Below, one piece after another: positions 8,055 to 16,820 of a DNA stretch of 64,000 nucleotides. The stretch is from Nostoc sp. TCL240-02. Its GTDB lineage: Bacteria > Cyanobacteriota > Cyanobacteriia > Cyanobacteriales > Nostocaceae. How positions within the stretch are numbered: position 1 is the first letter of the stretch; each line of letters starts with the position of its first letter. The DNA is taken from NCBI RefSeq assembly GCF_013343235.1, contig NZ_CP040094.1:7435001-7499000 (forward strand), given 5' to 3'. The translations under genes were made by a program, and so were the position numbers. The notes under the pieces were generated by a model, which saw only the letters and a program-made list of their open reading frames with translations, was not told the DNA's origin and ran no database searches.

Positions 8055-9260
8055 CTATTCAGTTAACTTCAACATGGGAACTAAAAGAAGGTTAGACCAT
8101 GTTGAAGCTGAACGCCCAAAAGCAGCTGGATTCCCCCTCCCCTCATTTCTGTAGGCGGTTAGCAAGTTATTCAGAAGGGTGTTTCCCATCTCATCCCATA
8201 ACTTTTCGACAGGATACTCCCACTGCCCATCTTTTATAAATACACGGAAGGCCGCAAGAATAGGAAATACAAAAGTAATCGGGAGGGTGTGATTAAATTG
8301 CTTACCTGTGATGAACTGATAAGGCTTTTTTTCAACGCCGTTTAACTTACTCAGCCCTTTTTGCCGATCATACTCATCACGAAGGCACTCCTCAATATAG
8401 AGTATATCTTTAAGTAAAGGCACAATCTCCCTAAAGTCTTCCTTTTTCCAATTCTTAATGAGAGTTCCGTATGCAGAGCAAGTTGCACTAGGATTTTTAG
8501 GTGAACCGTCTGAACCTCGCCAGGGGTACAACTTATTATTAATGCAAGCAAGGCGACGAACCAAATCAGTCACATCGAATTGCTTATTTTCACCTTCTCT
8601 GAAAGCAACATAAGGTTTACATCCAGCAGGAAGGTATTCTTCGATGATGTCCCAATCTCCAGCTAAGTTTTTAAGACTAAACTCCTCAACACTCTCACTA
8701 GTATTACGATACCTGCTGATATTTGATATTTCTTCTTGGCTGATGTTGACCAGCACAAAAATTTGGACACTAGCACTTTCCAACTCTGAATAGTCAACCT
8801 TACCAGTTTGTTGGTTAAGTTTTGGTTTAGATCCTTTTGATTTTAATTTATCGTAATAGCTGCGGGCTTTTGTGATAGCAGTGTAAGTATGCCCACCATT
8901 TACGATACCATTACCAATGAAATTGTCTTCCTGTCCTTCTTCAGGACTGACAAGTAAAAGCTCAACGTCAAACCCTCCACCGGTGCCATGACCTTTAACT
9001 TGTATGGAGTCTGCAACAATTAAAATTCCATTGTTGTAGAAAATAAACTCTTCTGGCTTTTGTGCCAGAGTTGTCAACATACTCTTTACAGTCCGCCGAT
9101 TTTCGTTGGCTAGTCTGGCATTAGGATCTAGAGGTAAACCTTGAGGCACTTGGCATATAGGGACAGTGAGATTCCAAATTACTCGACTGGATTCTTTATC
9201 CTCTTTATATGCTTTACAAGCAGCAGTAGCAAAGAAAGGAGCTGTTATCTTTGTAGACAT
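8055..9260 (-). CDS. AIPR-like protein (abortive-infection phage-resistance family)
   Basis: The 401-residue protein contains FYNNGILIVADSI near 74-86 and GIVNGGHTYTAI near 118-129, matching the YNNGI and IVNGGQT signatures of the AIPR family. A downstream ISRYRNTSESVEEFSLKNLAGDW segment resembles the family's ATN.Q..V...DL region. AIPR proteins are linked to abortive infection and phage resistance, though the reaction is not defined. The usual Gln-Thr is His-Thr here. It lies on the minus strand 123 bases downstream of the DGQHR gene in the same direction and probably shares its transcript. The NGGH motif is faintly like DGQHR, so a distant relation to DndB is possible. Confidence 0.72.
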   Translation of the reverse strand: MSTKITAPFFATAACKAYKEDKESSRVIWNLTVPICQVPQGLPLDPNARLANENRRTVKSMLTTLAQKPEEFIFYNNGILIVADSIQVKGHGTGGGFDVELLLVSPEEGQEDNFIGNGIVNGGHTYTAITKARSYYDKLKSKGSKPKLNQQTGKVDYSELESASVQIFVLVNISQEEISNISRYRNTSESVEEFSLKNLAGDWDIIEEYLPAGCKPYVAFREGENKQFDVTDLVRRLACINNKLYPWRGSDGSPKNPSATCSAYGTLIKNWKKEDFREIVPLLKDILYIEECLRDEYDRQKGLSKLNGVEKKPYQFITGKQFNHTLPITFVFPILAAFRVFIKDGQWEYPVEKLWDEMGNTLLNNLLTAYRNEGRGNPAAFGRSASTWSNLLLVPMLKLTE

Positions 9261-9383
9261 TTATTTTTCCTGCGCTCTACGGAACGCTTTGCTTATGTTT
9301 TATGCCCAACTGGACACTCACAAAATTATACACTTATACTTTGGCTAAATGCAACTACATAAACGTCATTTTATATACAATCA

Positions 9384-10982
9384 TTACAGAATAGCTGGAA
9401 GTCCTACCGCTTTCGGTTCAACAAACTCGCCATCAAAACCTATAGTTTTATCTTCCACAGTCCTAGCATCCGCTAAAGCCTTACGAAGTTCAGCACGTTC
9501 CATCTGTTCCTGAATTCCACCTAGGATATAAACCAATAATTTCGCTGCTAAATCTCGTCCAGCAACCTGCACTCGCTTTTTATTTGGGTCATACAAAACC
9601 CCATACCAGAGAGATTGGGGATATTCCATACCACTAAAGCCGCCTTGTTGGTCAAACTTTCGCAGCTTCTTAAAAATATCTGCTAGGGAAAAACCTTTTT
9701 TAAATACCAAAATTCCCAAAGCTTGCGCTAATGCAACTTGAGCAACCGGACGGAAAAGCATATTTCCTTCACCTCCATCCTTCTCAAAGCTGAATCGCCG
9801 TAAAGCTGGTGTATCCTCGTGTTCTAAAATTTTATAACTGGGAAGACTAGCCAAATGATCAAATAGCTTGCTAAATTCTTGAATCCCCTGCTCAAGTTCT
9901 TCATCCTCTGGACGCATGGGAATTAGACCTTTCTCCAAGGGTTTCCAGTGAGAGAACTTTTGAGCCAAATATCGCTCAGACATATCTTGCAGAGCTTGCA
10001 AAGTGGTTAAAACAGTAGAATTGGAAGCCACTGTTGCACTATTCCAATTCACGCGGGGATTGCGTTCTTGTCGTTGTTCTAATAGTGGATGTGTAACTGC
10101 AATTTTTCTAGCAACGATCGCAAAACCATCATCTTCATTCAACTGTGTTAGTTGCCCTTTAGTCAACGGTGCAGCCATCAGGTTGACATGAACAAAAATC
10201 GATCTTACCCTCCGCCTCGCCTGGGTGCGAGTTTCCCCAGCCGCTACCGCACAGATGAACTCAATACCAATTTTTTCCTTGGGTAAATTTTGCAAGTAAG
10301 CAAGGTCTACTTGGTACTTTTCTATCAAATCATTGACTGTAATAAAACTGTCATCAGCACCTTTATCTTTTTTATAACGCTGGAGTTTACGAGTTTTAAT
10401 TAACTCCATCAACCCCTGAACTCCCATCAGTCGATGTTGTCCATCTAGTGCATAAATAGTCACATCATCCTCAGAAATATTTAGCAGACCCACCTTCCCA
10501 TCTTTATCTAGGGGTATAAAATCAGTCGTAGACTTTGTAGCACGTCCTTCGCTATCCCACTCAGCAGCTTTGGGATTATCCACCCACGGTTGATTAATCA
10601 CCACCAGCACCGGTGGAAACTTATGATTGTCTCTAGCCGCTAAATACTGCACTAGCGGCGCTTGACGTGACCAATCAAGGGGACGTTGCTGAATTTCATC
10701 AATACTATCTGCGTCAATCTCGACATTATCAGTTTCAGGATTGTACTTTTTCTGAAACAGAGGTAAGCCAGAGGCGAAATGAACCCGACCTGCGAACCAT
10801 TCCAGTGTAACAGAGCTAACATAAGCCTCAGTACCACCCATCTCGGTTTTTTGAACGAGAATCTGATCTTTTCTCCCTAAAAACTTCTCTAAGAGTAAAG
10901 CTAGTACCTGTTTTTCTTTATTTTCTCGTTCTAGATATTCTCTAGCGATGTCAGCAGTTGGGTCAGATGCACTATCTTTCAT
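9384..10982 (-). CDS. dndB: DGQHR-domain protein, DndB-like regulator of phosphorothioation
   Basis: The 532-residue protein carries the hallmark ALDGQHRLMGV with DGQHR at 180-184, plus an extended C-terminus rich in helices. DndB proteins bind DNA and repress dnd operons; they share this motif but are usually about 350-380 residues, so this is a longer variant. It is transcribed away from dndC across a 204-base gap, the same divergent arrangement in which DndB controls its operon in other bacteria. It may alternatively be a Dnd-associated DGQHR protein with a different job; the gene symbol is therefore tentative. Confidence 0.72.
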   Translation of the reverse strand: MKDSASDPTADIAREYLERENKEKQVLALLLEKFLGRKDQILVQKTEMGGTEAYVSSVTLEWFAGRVHFASGLPLFQKKYNPETDNVEIDADSIDEIQQRPLDWSRQAPLVQYLAARDNHKFPPVLVVINQPWVDNPKAAEWDSEGRATKSTTDFIPLDKDGKVGLLNISEDDVTIYALDGQHRLMGVQGLMELIKTRKLQRYKKDKGADDSFITVNDLIEKYQVDLAYLQNLPKEKIGIEFICAVAAGETRTQARRRVRSIFVHVNLMAAPLTKGQLTQLNEDDGFAIVARKIAVTHPLLEQRQERNPRVNWNSATVASNSTVLTTLQALQDMSERYLAQKFSHWKPLEKGLIPMRPEDEELEQGIQEFSKLFDHLASLPSYKILEHEDTPALRRFSFEKDGGEGNMLFRPVAQVALAQALGILVFKKGFSLADIFKKLRKFDQQGGFSGMEYPQSLWYGVLYDPNKKRVQVAGRDLAAKLLVYILGGIQEQMERAELRKALADARTVEDKTIGFDGEFVEPKAVGLPAIL

Positions 10983-11084
10983 GTTAAATTTTAAAAACAG
11001 AATAGTATTATGCAGTTCAATTATCCAAAAAATTAGATATTAGTAGTAAAGTTTTTAAAAACTATTTTTTAAACCCACGGAGGC

Positions 11085-11110
11085 GGTCACTGAGCTTGTC
11101 GAAGTGTGGG
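11085..11110. repeat. Dispersed palindromic repeat in the dndB-dndC intergenic region
   Basis: The stretch GCGGTCACTGAGCTTGTCGA belongs to a dispersed family with related versions at 49553-49590 (reverse orientation, CACTTCGACTTCGCTCAGTG) and a loosely similar run at 45287-45305. It lies in the divergent promoter region of dndB and dndC, so it may have altered that control region. The resemblance is by eye. Confidence 0.45.
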
Positions 11111-11186
11111 TTTTGTCTGTGTAGCCGCGAATTCTATTTGCCCTATTTACCCCGATATTACGCCAGGTTTCCAGAGAGAAGGAGAA

Positions 11187-12806
11187 ATGACTACAGCACA
11201 ACAAGCAGAAAATACAGGTCAGCAAACACGTACTGTAGCAGAGTTAGTGGACTACATCCAAGCTCTCACCACTGAAATTCAAGAATTGTATTGTTTAGAC
11301 CAGATACCTTGGGTAGTAGGATATTCCGGTGGTAAAGATAGTACTGCCACTTTACAGCTTATCTGGAATGCGATCGCAGCACTTCCACCTGAAAAACGGA
11401 TTAAGCCAGTTCATGTTATTACAACTGATACGCTAGTAGAAAATCCTGTAGTCTCTGTTTGGGTACGCAACTCTTTAGAACAAATGAGAGTTGCAGCTAA
11501 AGAACAAGGAATGCCAATTCAAGCCCATTTGCTTTATCCCGCAGTCAAAGACACCTTTTGGGTAAATTTAATTGGCAAAGGCTACCCAGCACCGCGTAAT
11601 CGTATGCGCTGGTGTACTGAACGATTGAAAATTAAACCGACTGACAGCTTTATTCGTGAAGTAATTCAAGCCAATGGTGAAGTAATTCTCGTTTTGGGTA
11701 CTCGCAAAGCTGAAAGTGTTAAACGTGCCATCACGATGGCTAAACATCGAGAGTCGCGCATACGCGATCACATAAACACTAATCCTAACCGACCTAACTC
11801 ACTAATTTACCTTCCCATTGAAGACTGGCGTACTGATGAAGTTTGGATTTACTTAAATCAGTGGCAAAATCCTTGGGGATATAGCAACAAAGACCTATTC
11901 ACTATGTATAGAGGTGCGACAGCAGATAATGAATGTCCTTTAGTTGTTGATACATCTACTCCTAGCTGTGGTGATTCTCGATTTGGTTGCTGGGTTTGCA
12001 CAATTGTTAATAAAGATAAATCAATGGAGGCAATGATTCAAAATGATGAAGAGAAAGAATGGATGCAGCCTCTATTAAATATTCGTAATGAATTAGATAT
12101 TAGAGATGACCGTGATAAAAGGGACTTTCGACGAATTTGGGGTGAAGTTCAACTTTTTGAACGCAATTTAGATGGTGAAATATCCGTTGAACCAATTCAT
12201 GGCCCTTATACAAAATATTGGCGCGAACATTGGCTAAGAAAAGTGCTAGAAGCGCAAACAGAAACCCGCCGTACAGCACCAAAAAATATGGGTAAAATCA
12301 CCCTAATTACTCTCGAAGAAATGAGCGAAATTCGCCGCATTTGGCTAGAAGACAAACACGAATTTGATGATAGTTTACCCCGGATTTATCAAGAAGTGAC
12401 TGGCGAAGAATTTCAAGACCCCCGTCCTGGTGCAGACTATAGCCTACTAGGTCGTGATGAATGGATAGTATTAGAAGAAATCTGTGAAGGTGACGCGATG
12501 CACTTGGAACTTATGGCGAAATTGTTAGACACAGAACGCCAGTATCGCAAAAAGACTCGTCGCGTGGGAATATATGAAACCCTAGAAAAATGTTTTAATA
12601 CGAGTTCACGTTCTCCAGAAGATGCGATTAAAAATGCTCGTTTGAAGCGCGAATTAAGCGAAGCAGTTAGTCAAGGTGACGTTGCAAAAGTCAAGCAGAT
12701 GACTTTGGGCGATGTTCCAGTAATCAATGAAGTAGATGAAGGTAAAAGTGAAAGTGATGAAGAGGTAACTTGGGCAAGTATGAAATTTAAAAAGAAAAAT
12801 CCATAA
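11187..12806 (+). CDS. dndC: DNA phosphorothioation protein DndC, PAPS-reductase-like sulfurtransferase
   Basis: DndC is an Fe-S protein of the ATP-pyrophosphatase/PAPS reductase family that helps place sulfur in the DNA backbone. The PP-loop SGGKDST is at 47-53. Cysteines in RWCTERLK and in the PSCGDSRFGCWVCTIVNKDKSM region fit the 4Fe-4S ligands of DndC. The frame extends upstream to a GTG at 11106, but the ATG at 11187 has an ideal AGAAGGAG site 3 bases upstream, so I use that, giving 539 residues. The C-terminal 200 residues are longer than in minimal homologues and highly charged. It heads the modification genes C-D-E. Confidence 0.93.
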   Translation: MTTAQQAENTGQQTRTVAELVDYIQALTTEIQELYCLDQIPWVVGYSGGKDSTATLQLIWNAIAALPPEKRIKPVHVITTDTLVENPVVSVWVRNSLEQMRVAAKEQGMPIQAHLLYPAVKDTFWVNLIGKGYPAPRNRMRWCTERLKIKPTDSFIREVIQANGEVILVLGTRKAESVKRAITMAKHRESRIRDHINTNPNRPNSLIYLPIEDWRTDEVWIYLNQWQNPWGYSNKDLFTMYRGATADNECPLVVDTSTPSCGDSRFGCWVCTIVNKDKSMEAMIQNDEEKEWMQPLLNIRNELDIRDDRDKRDFRRIWGEVQLFERNLDGEISVEPIHGPYTKYWREHWLRKVLEAQTETRRTAPKNMGKITLITLEEMSEIRRIWLEDKHEFDDSLPRIYQEVTGEEFQDPRPGADYSLLGRDEWIVLEEICEGDAMHLELMAKLLDTERQYRKKTRRVGIYETLEKCFNTSSRSPEDAIKNARLKRELSEAVSQGDVAKVKQMTLGDVPVINEVDEGKSESDEEVTWASMKFKKKNP

Positions 12807-12888
12807 CAATAGAATAATAAAAGACGAGAGTCAAGCTACTTAAAGAACGCTTAACAAAGTTTACTTATTTTAAAACAAGCGAGGTTCT

Positions 12889-13509
12889 ATGATTCAAGCC
12901 ATACACAAATTAGTAACTTTTGAAGATTTTGCAGCTTGGCGGCCTGAGGGTGGTAGATATGAATTACATGATGGCGTGATTGTTGAAATGGCTCAACCAG
13001 TGGGAGATCATGAGGATGTTGTTGGTTTTTTGGCGCTAAATATATCTATCGAAATTGTGCGACAAAAACTTCCTTACTTTATTCCAAAAACTGTATTAGT
13101 CAAGCCATTTGAAGGTGAATCAGCTTATTCACCAGACATCTTAATAATCAATCGACCAAATTTAGTGCATGAGCCTTTATGGAAAAAAGAATCAACTGTA
13201 TCTCAAGCTACATCTATTCCCTTAGTTATTGAAGTTGTTAGTACTAATTGGCGAGATGATTACTATAAAAAATTAGCTGATTATGAAGCTATAGGTATTC
13301 CCGAATATTGGATTATAGATTACGCGGCTATAGGCGCTAGAAAGTTTATTGGCAATCCTAAACTGCCTACTATATCCATTTATCAATTAATTGATGGTGA
13401 GTACCAAGTTACTCAATTTAAAGGCGATACTCATATTGTCTCGCCTACTTTCCCAGAATTGAATTTAACCGCCGAACAGATTTTTCAAGCTGGAGGTGTG
13501 CAAATCTAG
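12889..13509 (+). CDS. Uma2 family endonuclease (DUF820) inside the dnd operon
   Basis: A 206-residue Uma2 protein: FEDFAAWRPEGGRYELHDGVIVEMAQP at the N-terminus, then AYSPDILIINRP and PLVIEVVSTNWRDDYYKKL as the PD-(D/E)XK core, followed by YEAIGIPEYWIIDY. It separates dndC from dndD on the same strand. Uma2 genes are frequent passengers in cyanobacteria, so a direct role in phosphorothioation is not assured. It is different in sequence from the copy at 5709-6278, so it was not produced by a recent local duplication. Confidence 0.85.
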   Translation: MIQAIHKLVTFEDFAAWRPEGGRYELHDGVIVEMAQPVGDHEDVVGFLALNISIEIVRQKLPYFIPKTVLVKPFEGESAYSPDILIINRPNLVHEPLWKKESTVSQATSIPLVIEVVSTNWRDDYYKKLADYEAIGIPEYWIIDYAAIGARKFIGNPKLPTISIYQLIDGEYQVTQFKGDTHIVSPTFPELNLTAEQIFQAGGVQI

Positions 13510-13565
13510 CCACGCTTACCAACACCGAGACAGATGCGATCGCATTTCTTAACAGTTAGTGATGG

Positions 13566-13596
13566 TATTATCTATATTTCATAGATAATATTTTTT
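13566..13596 (+). terminator. AT-rich hairpin with T-tract between Uma2 gene and dndD
   Basis: TATTATCTAT (13566-13575) and ATAGATAATA (13581-13590) are perfect 10-bp arms around a 5-base loop, followed at once by TTTTTT. The geometry is that of an intrinsic terminator, but the stem is almost all A-T and may be weak. If it works, dndD has its own promoter in the 106 bases that follow. Confidence 0.55.
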
Positions 13597-13702
13597 ATCA
13601 ATGCGTCAGACAAAACCATCTAATTAATTTTATCTGATTCCTTTCATCACAAACTTTCTGCTTCTGCGATCGCTGTCGAACTTATGTTAATCTTAAAAAC
13701 TA

Positions 13703-15688
13703 ATGATATTTCTTGAACTAGTATTACAAAACTTTGGCCCCTACAGTGGTAAACAGGTAATCAATCTTAACCCAAAAATTGATGAGGAAAACTCACACCC
13801 AATTATCCTCTTAGGTGGGATGAATGGCGGCGGAAAAACTACCCTCATGGATGCCATTCGTCTCGCCCTTTACGGACCCCGCGCCCAATGTTCTACCCGT
13901 GGTAATTTAAGTTATAGTGATTTCCTGAATCAATGCGTTAACAACAAAATAGATCCAGTTGCAGACACGCGGATTGAATTACTTTTTGAACATATTGAAA
14001 ACGATAAACCAATAAAATACCGTGTTGTACGTAGTTGGACAAAAAATCCCAAAGATGGTAAAGATACATTAGGTATTTTAGGTGACAGTGATACATGGCC
14101 TGATGCTTTAGTTAATATCTGGGATGAATATATTGAAAATCTTCTGCCATTAGGCATTTCTAACTTATTTCTCTTTGATGGTGAACAAGTTAAAGAACTC
14201 GCAGAACAGGAAACACCACCACCAGTTGTAGTGGATGCGATTCGCGGACTTTTAGGTTTAGAGTTAGCAGACCGGTTAGCTGTTGATTTAGATATTTTAG
14301 TTAATCGTAAACTGAAAGAAATTGGTAATAGTAAGGATTTAGCCAACCTAGAAGAAATTGAAACTAGTTTAACTCAACAACAAGAAGATTATCAAACTAC
14401 AGCAGAGAAAGTAGAAATTCTCAAAAATCAGGTAGGTGAGTTAGAACAAAAGCAGCAAGAAGCCTTTGATAAATTCATTTCTGAAGGTGGAAAGATTGCA
14501 GCAGAACGCAATCAACTAGAACTACAGCAAAATACAAAAACTGCGGAAATTGAACAAGTACGCCAGTCAATGTGTGAATTAGCGGCTGATGTTTTACCTC
14601 TAGCATTAATTCCCAATTTGCTTAATCAGGCGCAGACACAGGGCGAAAAAGAATTTCGCCATCAACAGGTACAAATTTCTAAAGATTTGTTAATTGAACG
14701 AGATCAGCGTTTACTCACTTGGCTAACTCAAGTAGAAATTTCTCCGATACAAGTTGAAAAAATCCAATCCTTTTTAATCCAAGATGTAGATAGTTTATAT
14801 GCAAAGACTCTCCAAACAGAAGCACCTTGGTTATTAGCTGATGATGAAAGTTTAAGTCAGCTAGATAATCTTATCTATCACTTACAAAATTCTAAGCTTT
14901 CTGCAAAAGAAAAATTAGCTATTCTTAAAAATAAAGAAGAAGAAATTCATACTCTAGAAAGACAAGTGCAAACAGCAGCAGCACCAGAAGATTATACAAA
15001 GCTGCGTCAAGCACTTGAAGCGGCACAAAATCAAGTTGTGGAAGCTAAAGCAAATTACGAAACAATCCGCCGCCGTTTAGCTGAATTAGAAACTATTATT
15101 GCTAAGTCAAAGAGAGAATTAAGTGATTATACTGTAGAAAATATTAAACATAAAAATAGCGAACATATTATTACTTCTGCGGCTAAAGTTCAAAACACAC
15201 TCAAGATTTTTCGTGAAAAATTAACATTGAGAAAGCTCAATAAGTTAGAAGAAGAAGTTAAAAATTGCTTCCTTTATCTCCTCCACAAATCAGACTTAGT
15301 GCATCGCATCACCATTGATACTAAGACTTTCAGCCTTTTGCTTTACGATTTAAATGGTAAACCTGTACCTAAACATCGTCTCTCGGCTGGCGAAAAACAA
15401 CTACTTGCGATCGCATTCCTCTGGGGTTTAGCCAAAGTCTCTGGACACCGCCTACCAGTAGCAATCGATACGCCGCTAGGTAGACTCGACTCCTCACACC
15501 GCAACAACTTAGTTGAACGTTACTTTCCATCTGCTAGCCATCAAGTAATTTTGTTATCTACGGATACTGAGATTGGCAAAAAAGAAGTAGAAACACTGCG
15601 AGAAAATAAAGCGATCGCCCGCGAATATCTCCTCAAATACGACTCGTCCACCCGCCAAACAACAGTACTAGAAAATCAATATTTTTGA
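13703..15688 (+). CDS. dndD: DNA phosphorothioation protein DndD, SMC-like ATPase
   Basis: The 661-residue protein has Walker A GGMNGGGKTT at 38-47, the DndD-type NLFLFDGEQVKEL motif at 154-166, long coiled coils between about 200 and 500, a signature RLSAGEKQLLAIAF at 559-572 and Walker B/D-loop VAIDTPLGRLDSSH at 586-599. DndD is thought to provide ATP-dependent DNA opening or nicking for sulfur insertion together with DndC and DndE. The order C-(Uma2)-D-(toxin pair)-E matches the conserved C-D-E order with insertions. It is clearly distinct from the other DndD-like ATPase at 3571-5643. Confidence 0.93.
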   Translation: MIFLELVLQNFGPYSGKQVINLNPKIDEENSHPIILLGGMNGGGKTTLMDAIRLALYGPRAQCSTRGNLSYSDFLNQCVNNKIDPVADTRIELLFEHIENDKPIKYRVVRSWTKNPKDGKDTLGILGDSDTWPDALVNIWDEYIENLLPLGISNLFLFDGEQVKELAEQETPPPVVVDAIRGLLGLELADRLAVDLDILVNRKLKEIGNSKDLANLEEIETSLTQQQEDYQTTAEKVEILKNQVGELEQKQQEAFDKFISEGGKIAAERNQLELQQNTKTAEIEQVRQSMCELAADVLPLALIPNLLNQAQTQGEKEFRHQQVQISKDLLIERDQRLLTWLTQVEISPIQVEKIQSFLIQDVDSLYAKTLQTEAPWLLADDESLSQLDNLIYHLQNSKLSAKEKLAILKNKEEEIHTLERQVQTAAAPEDYTKLRQALEAAQNQVVEAKANYETIRRRLAELETIIAKSKRELSDYTVENIKHKNSEHIITSAAKVQNTLKIFREKLTLRKLNKLEEEVKNCFLYLLHKSDLVHRITIDTKTFSLLLYDLNGKPVPKHRLSAGEKQLLAIAFLWGLAKVSGHRLPVAIDTPLGRLDSSHRNNLVERYFPSASHQVILLSTDTEIGKKEVETLRENKAIAREYLLKYDSSTRQTTVLENQYF

Positions 15689-15756
15689 TAGTAGATATTG
15701 TCTAAAAAAGATATTTACAATATATATCACGACCTTTGGAAAGTAGATAAACAATT

Positions 15757-16008
15757 ATGAACTCACCCCATGTACTAAAAATAGAGAACGACCTACGTGT
15801 CTTGTCATTAGAAGAATTAGAATGGCTATTAGAACGTATCGCAAAGCAAGTGCAAGAAAGAAAGCAAATAGTAAATAAATTCACTAATGTTAAATATATG
15901 AATGAACAACTAGTTGCAATGGCTACTGATTTAGATATACAAACAGAAATTAATAGTATTAACAATGAATTTAGTATTACAGAAATGGATGGTTTAGAAA
16001 AGCTGTGA
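15757..16008 (+). CDS. Putative antitoxin paired with a MazF-type toxin
   Basis: An 83-residue acidic, helical protein with LRVLSLEELEWLLERIAKQ near the N-terminus. No DNA-binding motif is obvious, but its TGA (16006-16008) overlaps the GTG start of the downstream MazF-like gene in a GTGA arrangement, the usual layout of a toxin-antitoxin pair. The antitoxin role is inferred from that coupling. The pair is inserted between dndD and dndE in the same direction and may stabilise the island. Confidence 0.75.
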   Translation: MNSPHVLKIENDLRVLSLEELEWLLERIAKQVQERKQIVNKFTNVKYMNEQLVAMATDLDIQTEINSINNEFSITEMDGLEKL

Positions 16009-16352
16009 GCATCGAGAGAGGACAAATTTATTTTGTTAATCTTAATCCAGTGCTGGGTCGAGAACAGGCAGGAACAAGACCAGTTTTTGTTTTATCTATA
16101 GACGCTATCAATCAATTACCTTTGGTTGTGACTGTAATTGTCGGTACGAAAGGAACAAATATTAAGCGTGATTATCCAACCAATATACGAGTCTCTCCAG
16201 ACGACAGCGAATTGCTTATAGAAACAGTGTTCTTATGTTTTCAAATTCGTTCTTTAGATCCAAATCGCTTTCCTACTGATCCATCTGGCAAACTTTCTGA
16301 CTCCAAGATGCTTGAGGTTGAAACTGCGGTTCGCTACTGTTTGGGTTTATGA
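16005..16352 (+). CDS. MazF/PemK family toxin endoribonuclease
   Basis: The 115-residue protein has the MazF start RGQIYFVNLNPVLGREQAG followed by TRPVFVLS, where the conserved Arg and Gly-x-Glu lie, then VVTVIVGTKG and the LIETVFLCFQIRSLD strand typical of the family. MazF toxins cut mRNA at short sequences. It starts with GTG at 16005, overlapping the antitoxin stop by four bases. The pair interrupts the dnd operon, ending 30 bases before dndE. The sequence looks intact and the family call is secure. Confidence 0.9.
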   Translation: MSIERGQIYFVNLNPVLGREQAGTRPVFVLSIDAINQLPLVVTVIVGTKGTNIKRDYPTNIRVSPDDSELLIETVFLCFQIRSLDPNRFPTDPSGKLSDSKMLEVETAVRYCLGL

Positions 16353-16382
16353 ACGAAAAATACTTTAATTTTTAGTAAGATT

Positions 16383-16769
16383 ATGGAATCCCCAATCGAA
16401 AGAATTAAACTTTCCCAAACAGCTAAAGACCAACTTACCAAACTTAGACGCAGTACCAAAATCGATCAATGGAATATCCTATGCCGTTGGGCGTTTTGTC
16501 GTTCTCTCGCAGAAGCAACTGCACCCTCCCCCGTCCCAATTCCCCAAGATAGCAACGTTGAAATGACTTGGCGCGTCTTTGGCGGCGAAATGTCGGATAT
16601 TCTCCTCCTCGCCCTTAAGCAACGCTGTCACAATGATGGTTATCCCACCGATAAAGAAACCCTCGCCACCCAATTCCGTTTACATTTGCATCGCGGTATT
16701 GGTTACTTAGCAGGCGATCCAAATATCAAGAAAATTGAAGATTTAATTGAACTAGCGGTTAAAAATTGA
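16383..16769 (+). CDS. dndE: DNA phosphorothioation protein DndE
   Basis: The 128-residue protein matches DndE: RIKLSQTAKDQLTKLRRST followed by WNILCRWAFCRSLAEA, and the C-terminal LATQFRLHLHRGIGYLAGD. DndE is a small protein that forms tetramers and binds nicked DNA in the modification complex. ATG 16383 gives the family length. It lies 30 bases after the toxin gene and 51 bases before the methyltransferase gene, so it is probably co-transcribed with both. Confidence 0.92.
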   Translation: MESPIERIKLSQTAKDQLTKLRRSTKIDQWNILCRWAFCRSLAEATAPSPVPIPQDSNVEMTWRVFGGEMSDILLLALKQRCHNDGYPTDKETLATQFRLHLHRGIGYLAGDPNIKKIEDLIELAVKN

Positions 16770-16820
16770 AAGGATATTAGTTGACTGTTAACTCTTCGCT
16801 GTTAACTGACAATTAATATT

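Noticed and set aside
13930..14346. 138-codon minus-strand frame opposite dndD
   Set aside because: Ser/Arg-rich shadow frame; dndD motifs lie on the other strand.
15702..16025. 107-codon minus-strand frame opposite the antitoxin gene
   Set aside because: Complement of the antitoxin gene; the GTGA-coupled + strand pair is better supported.
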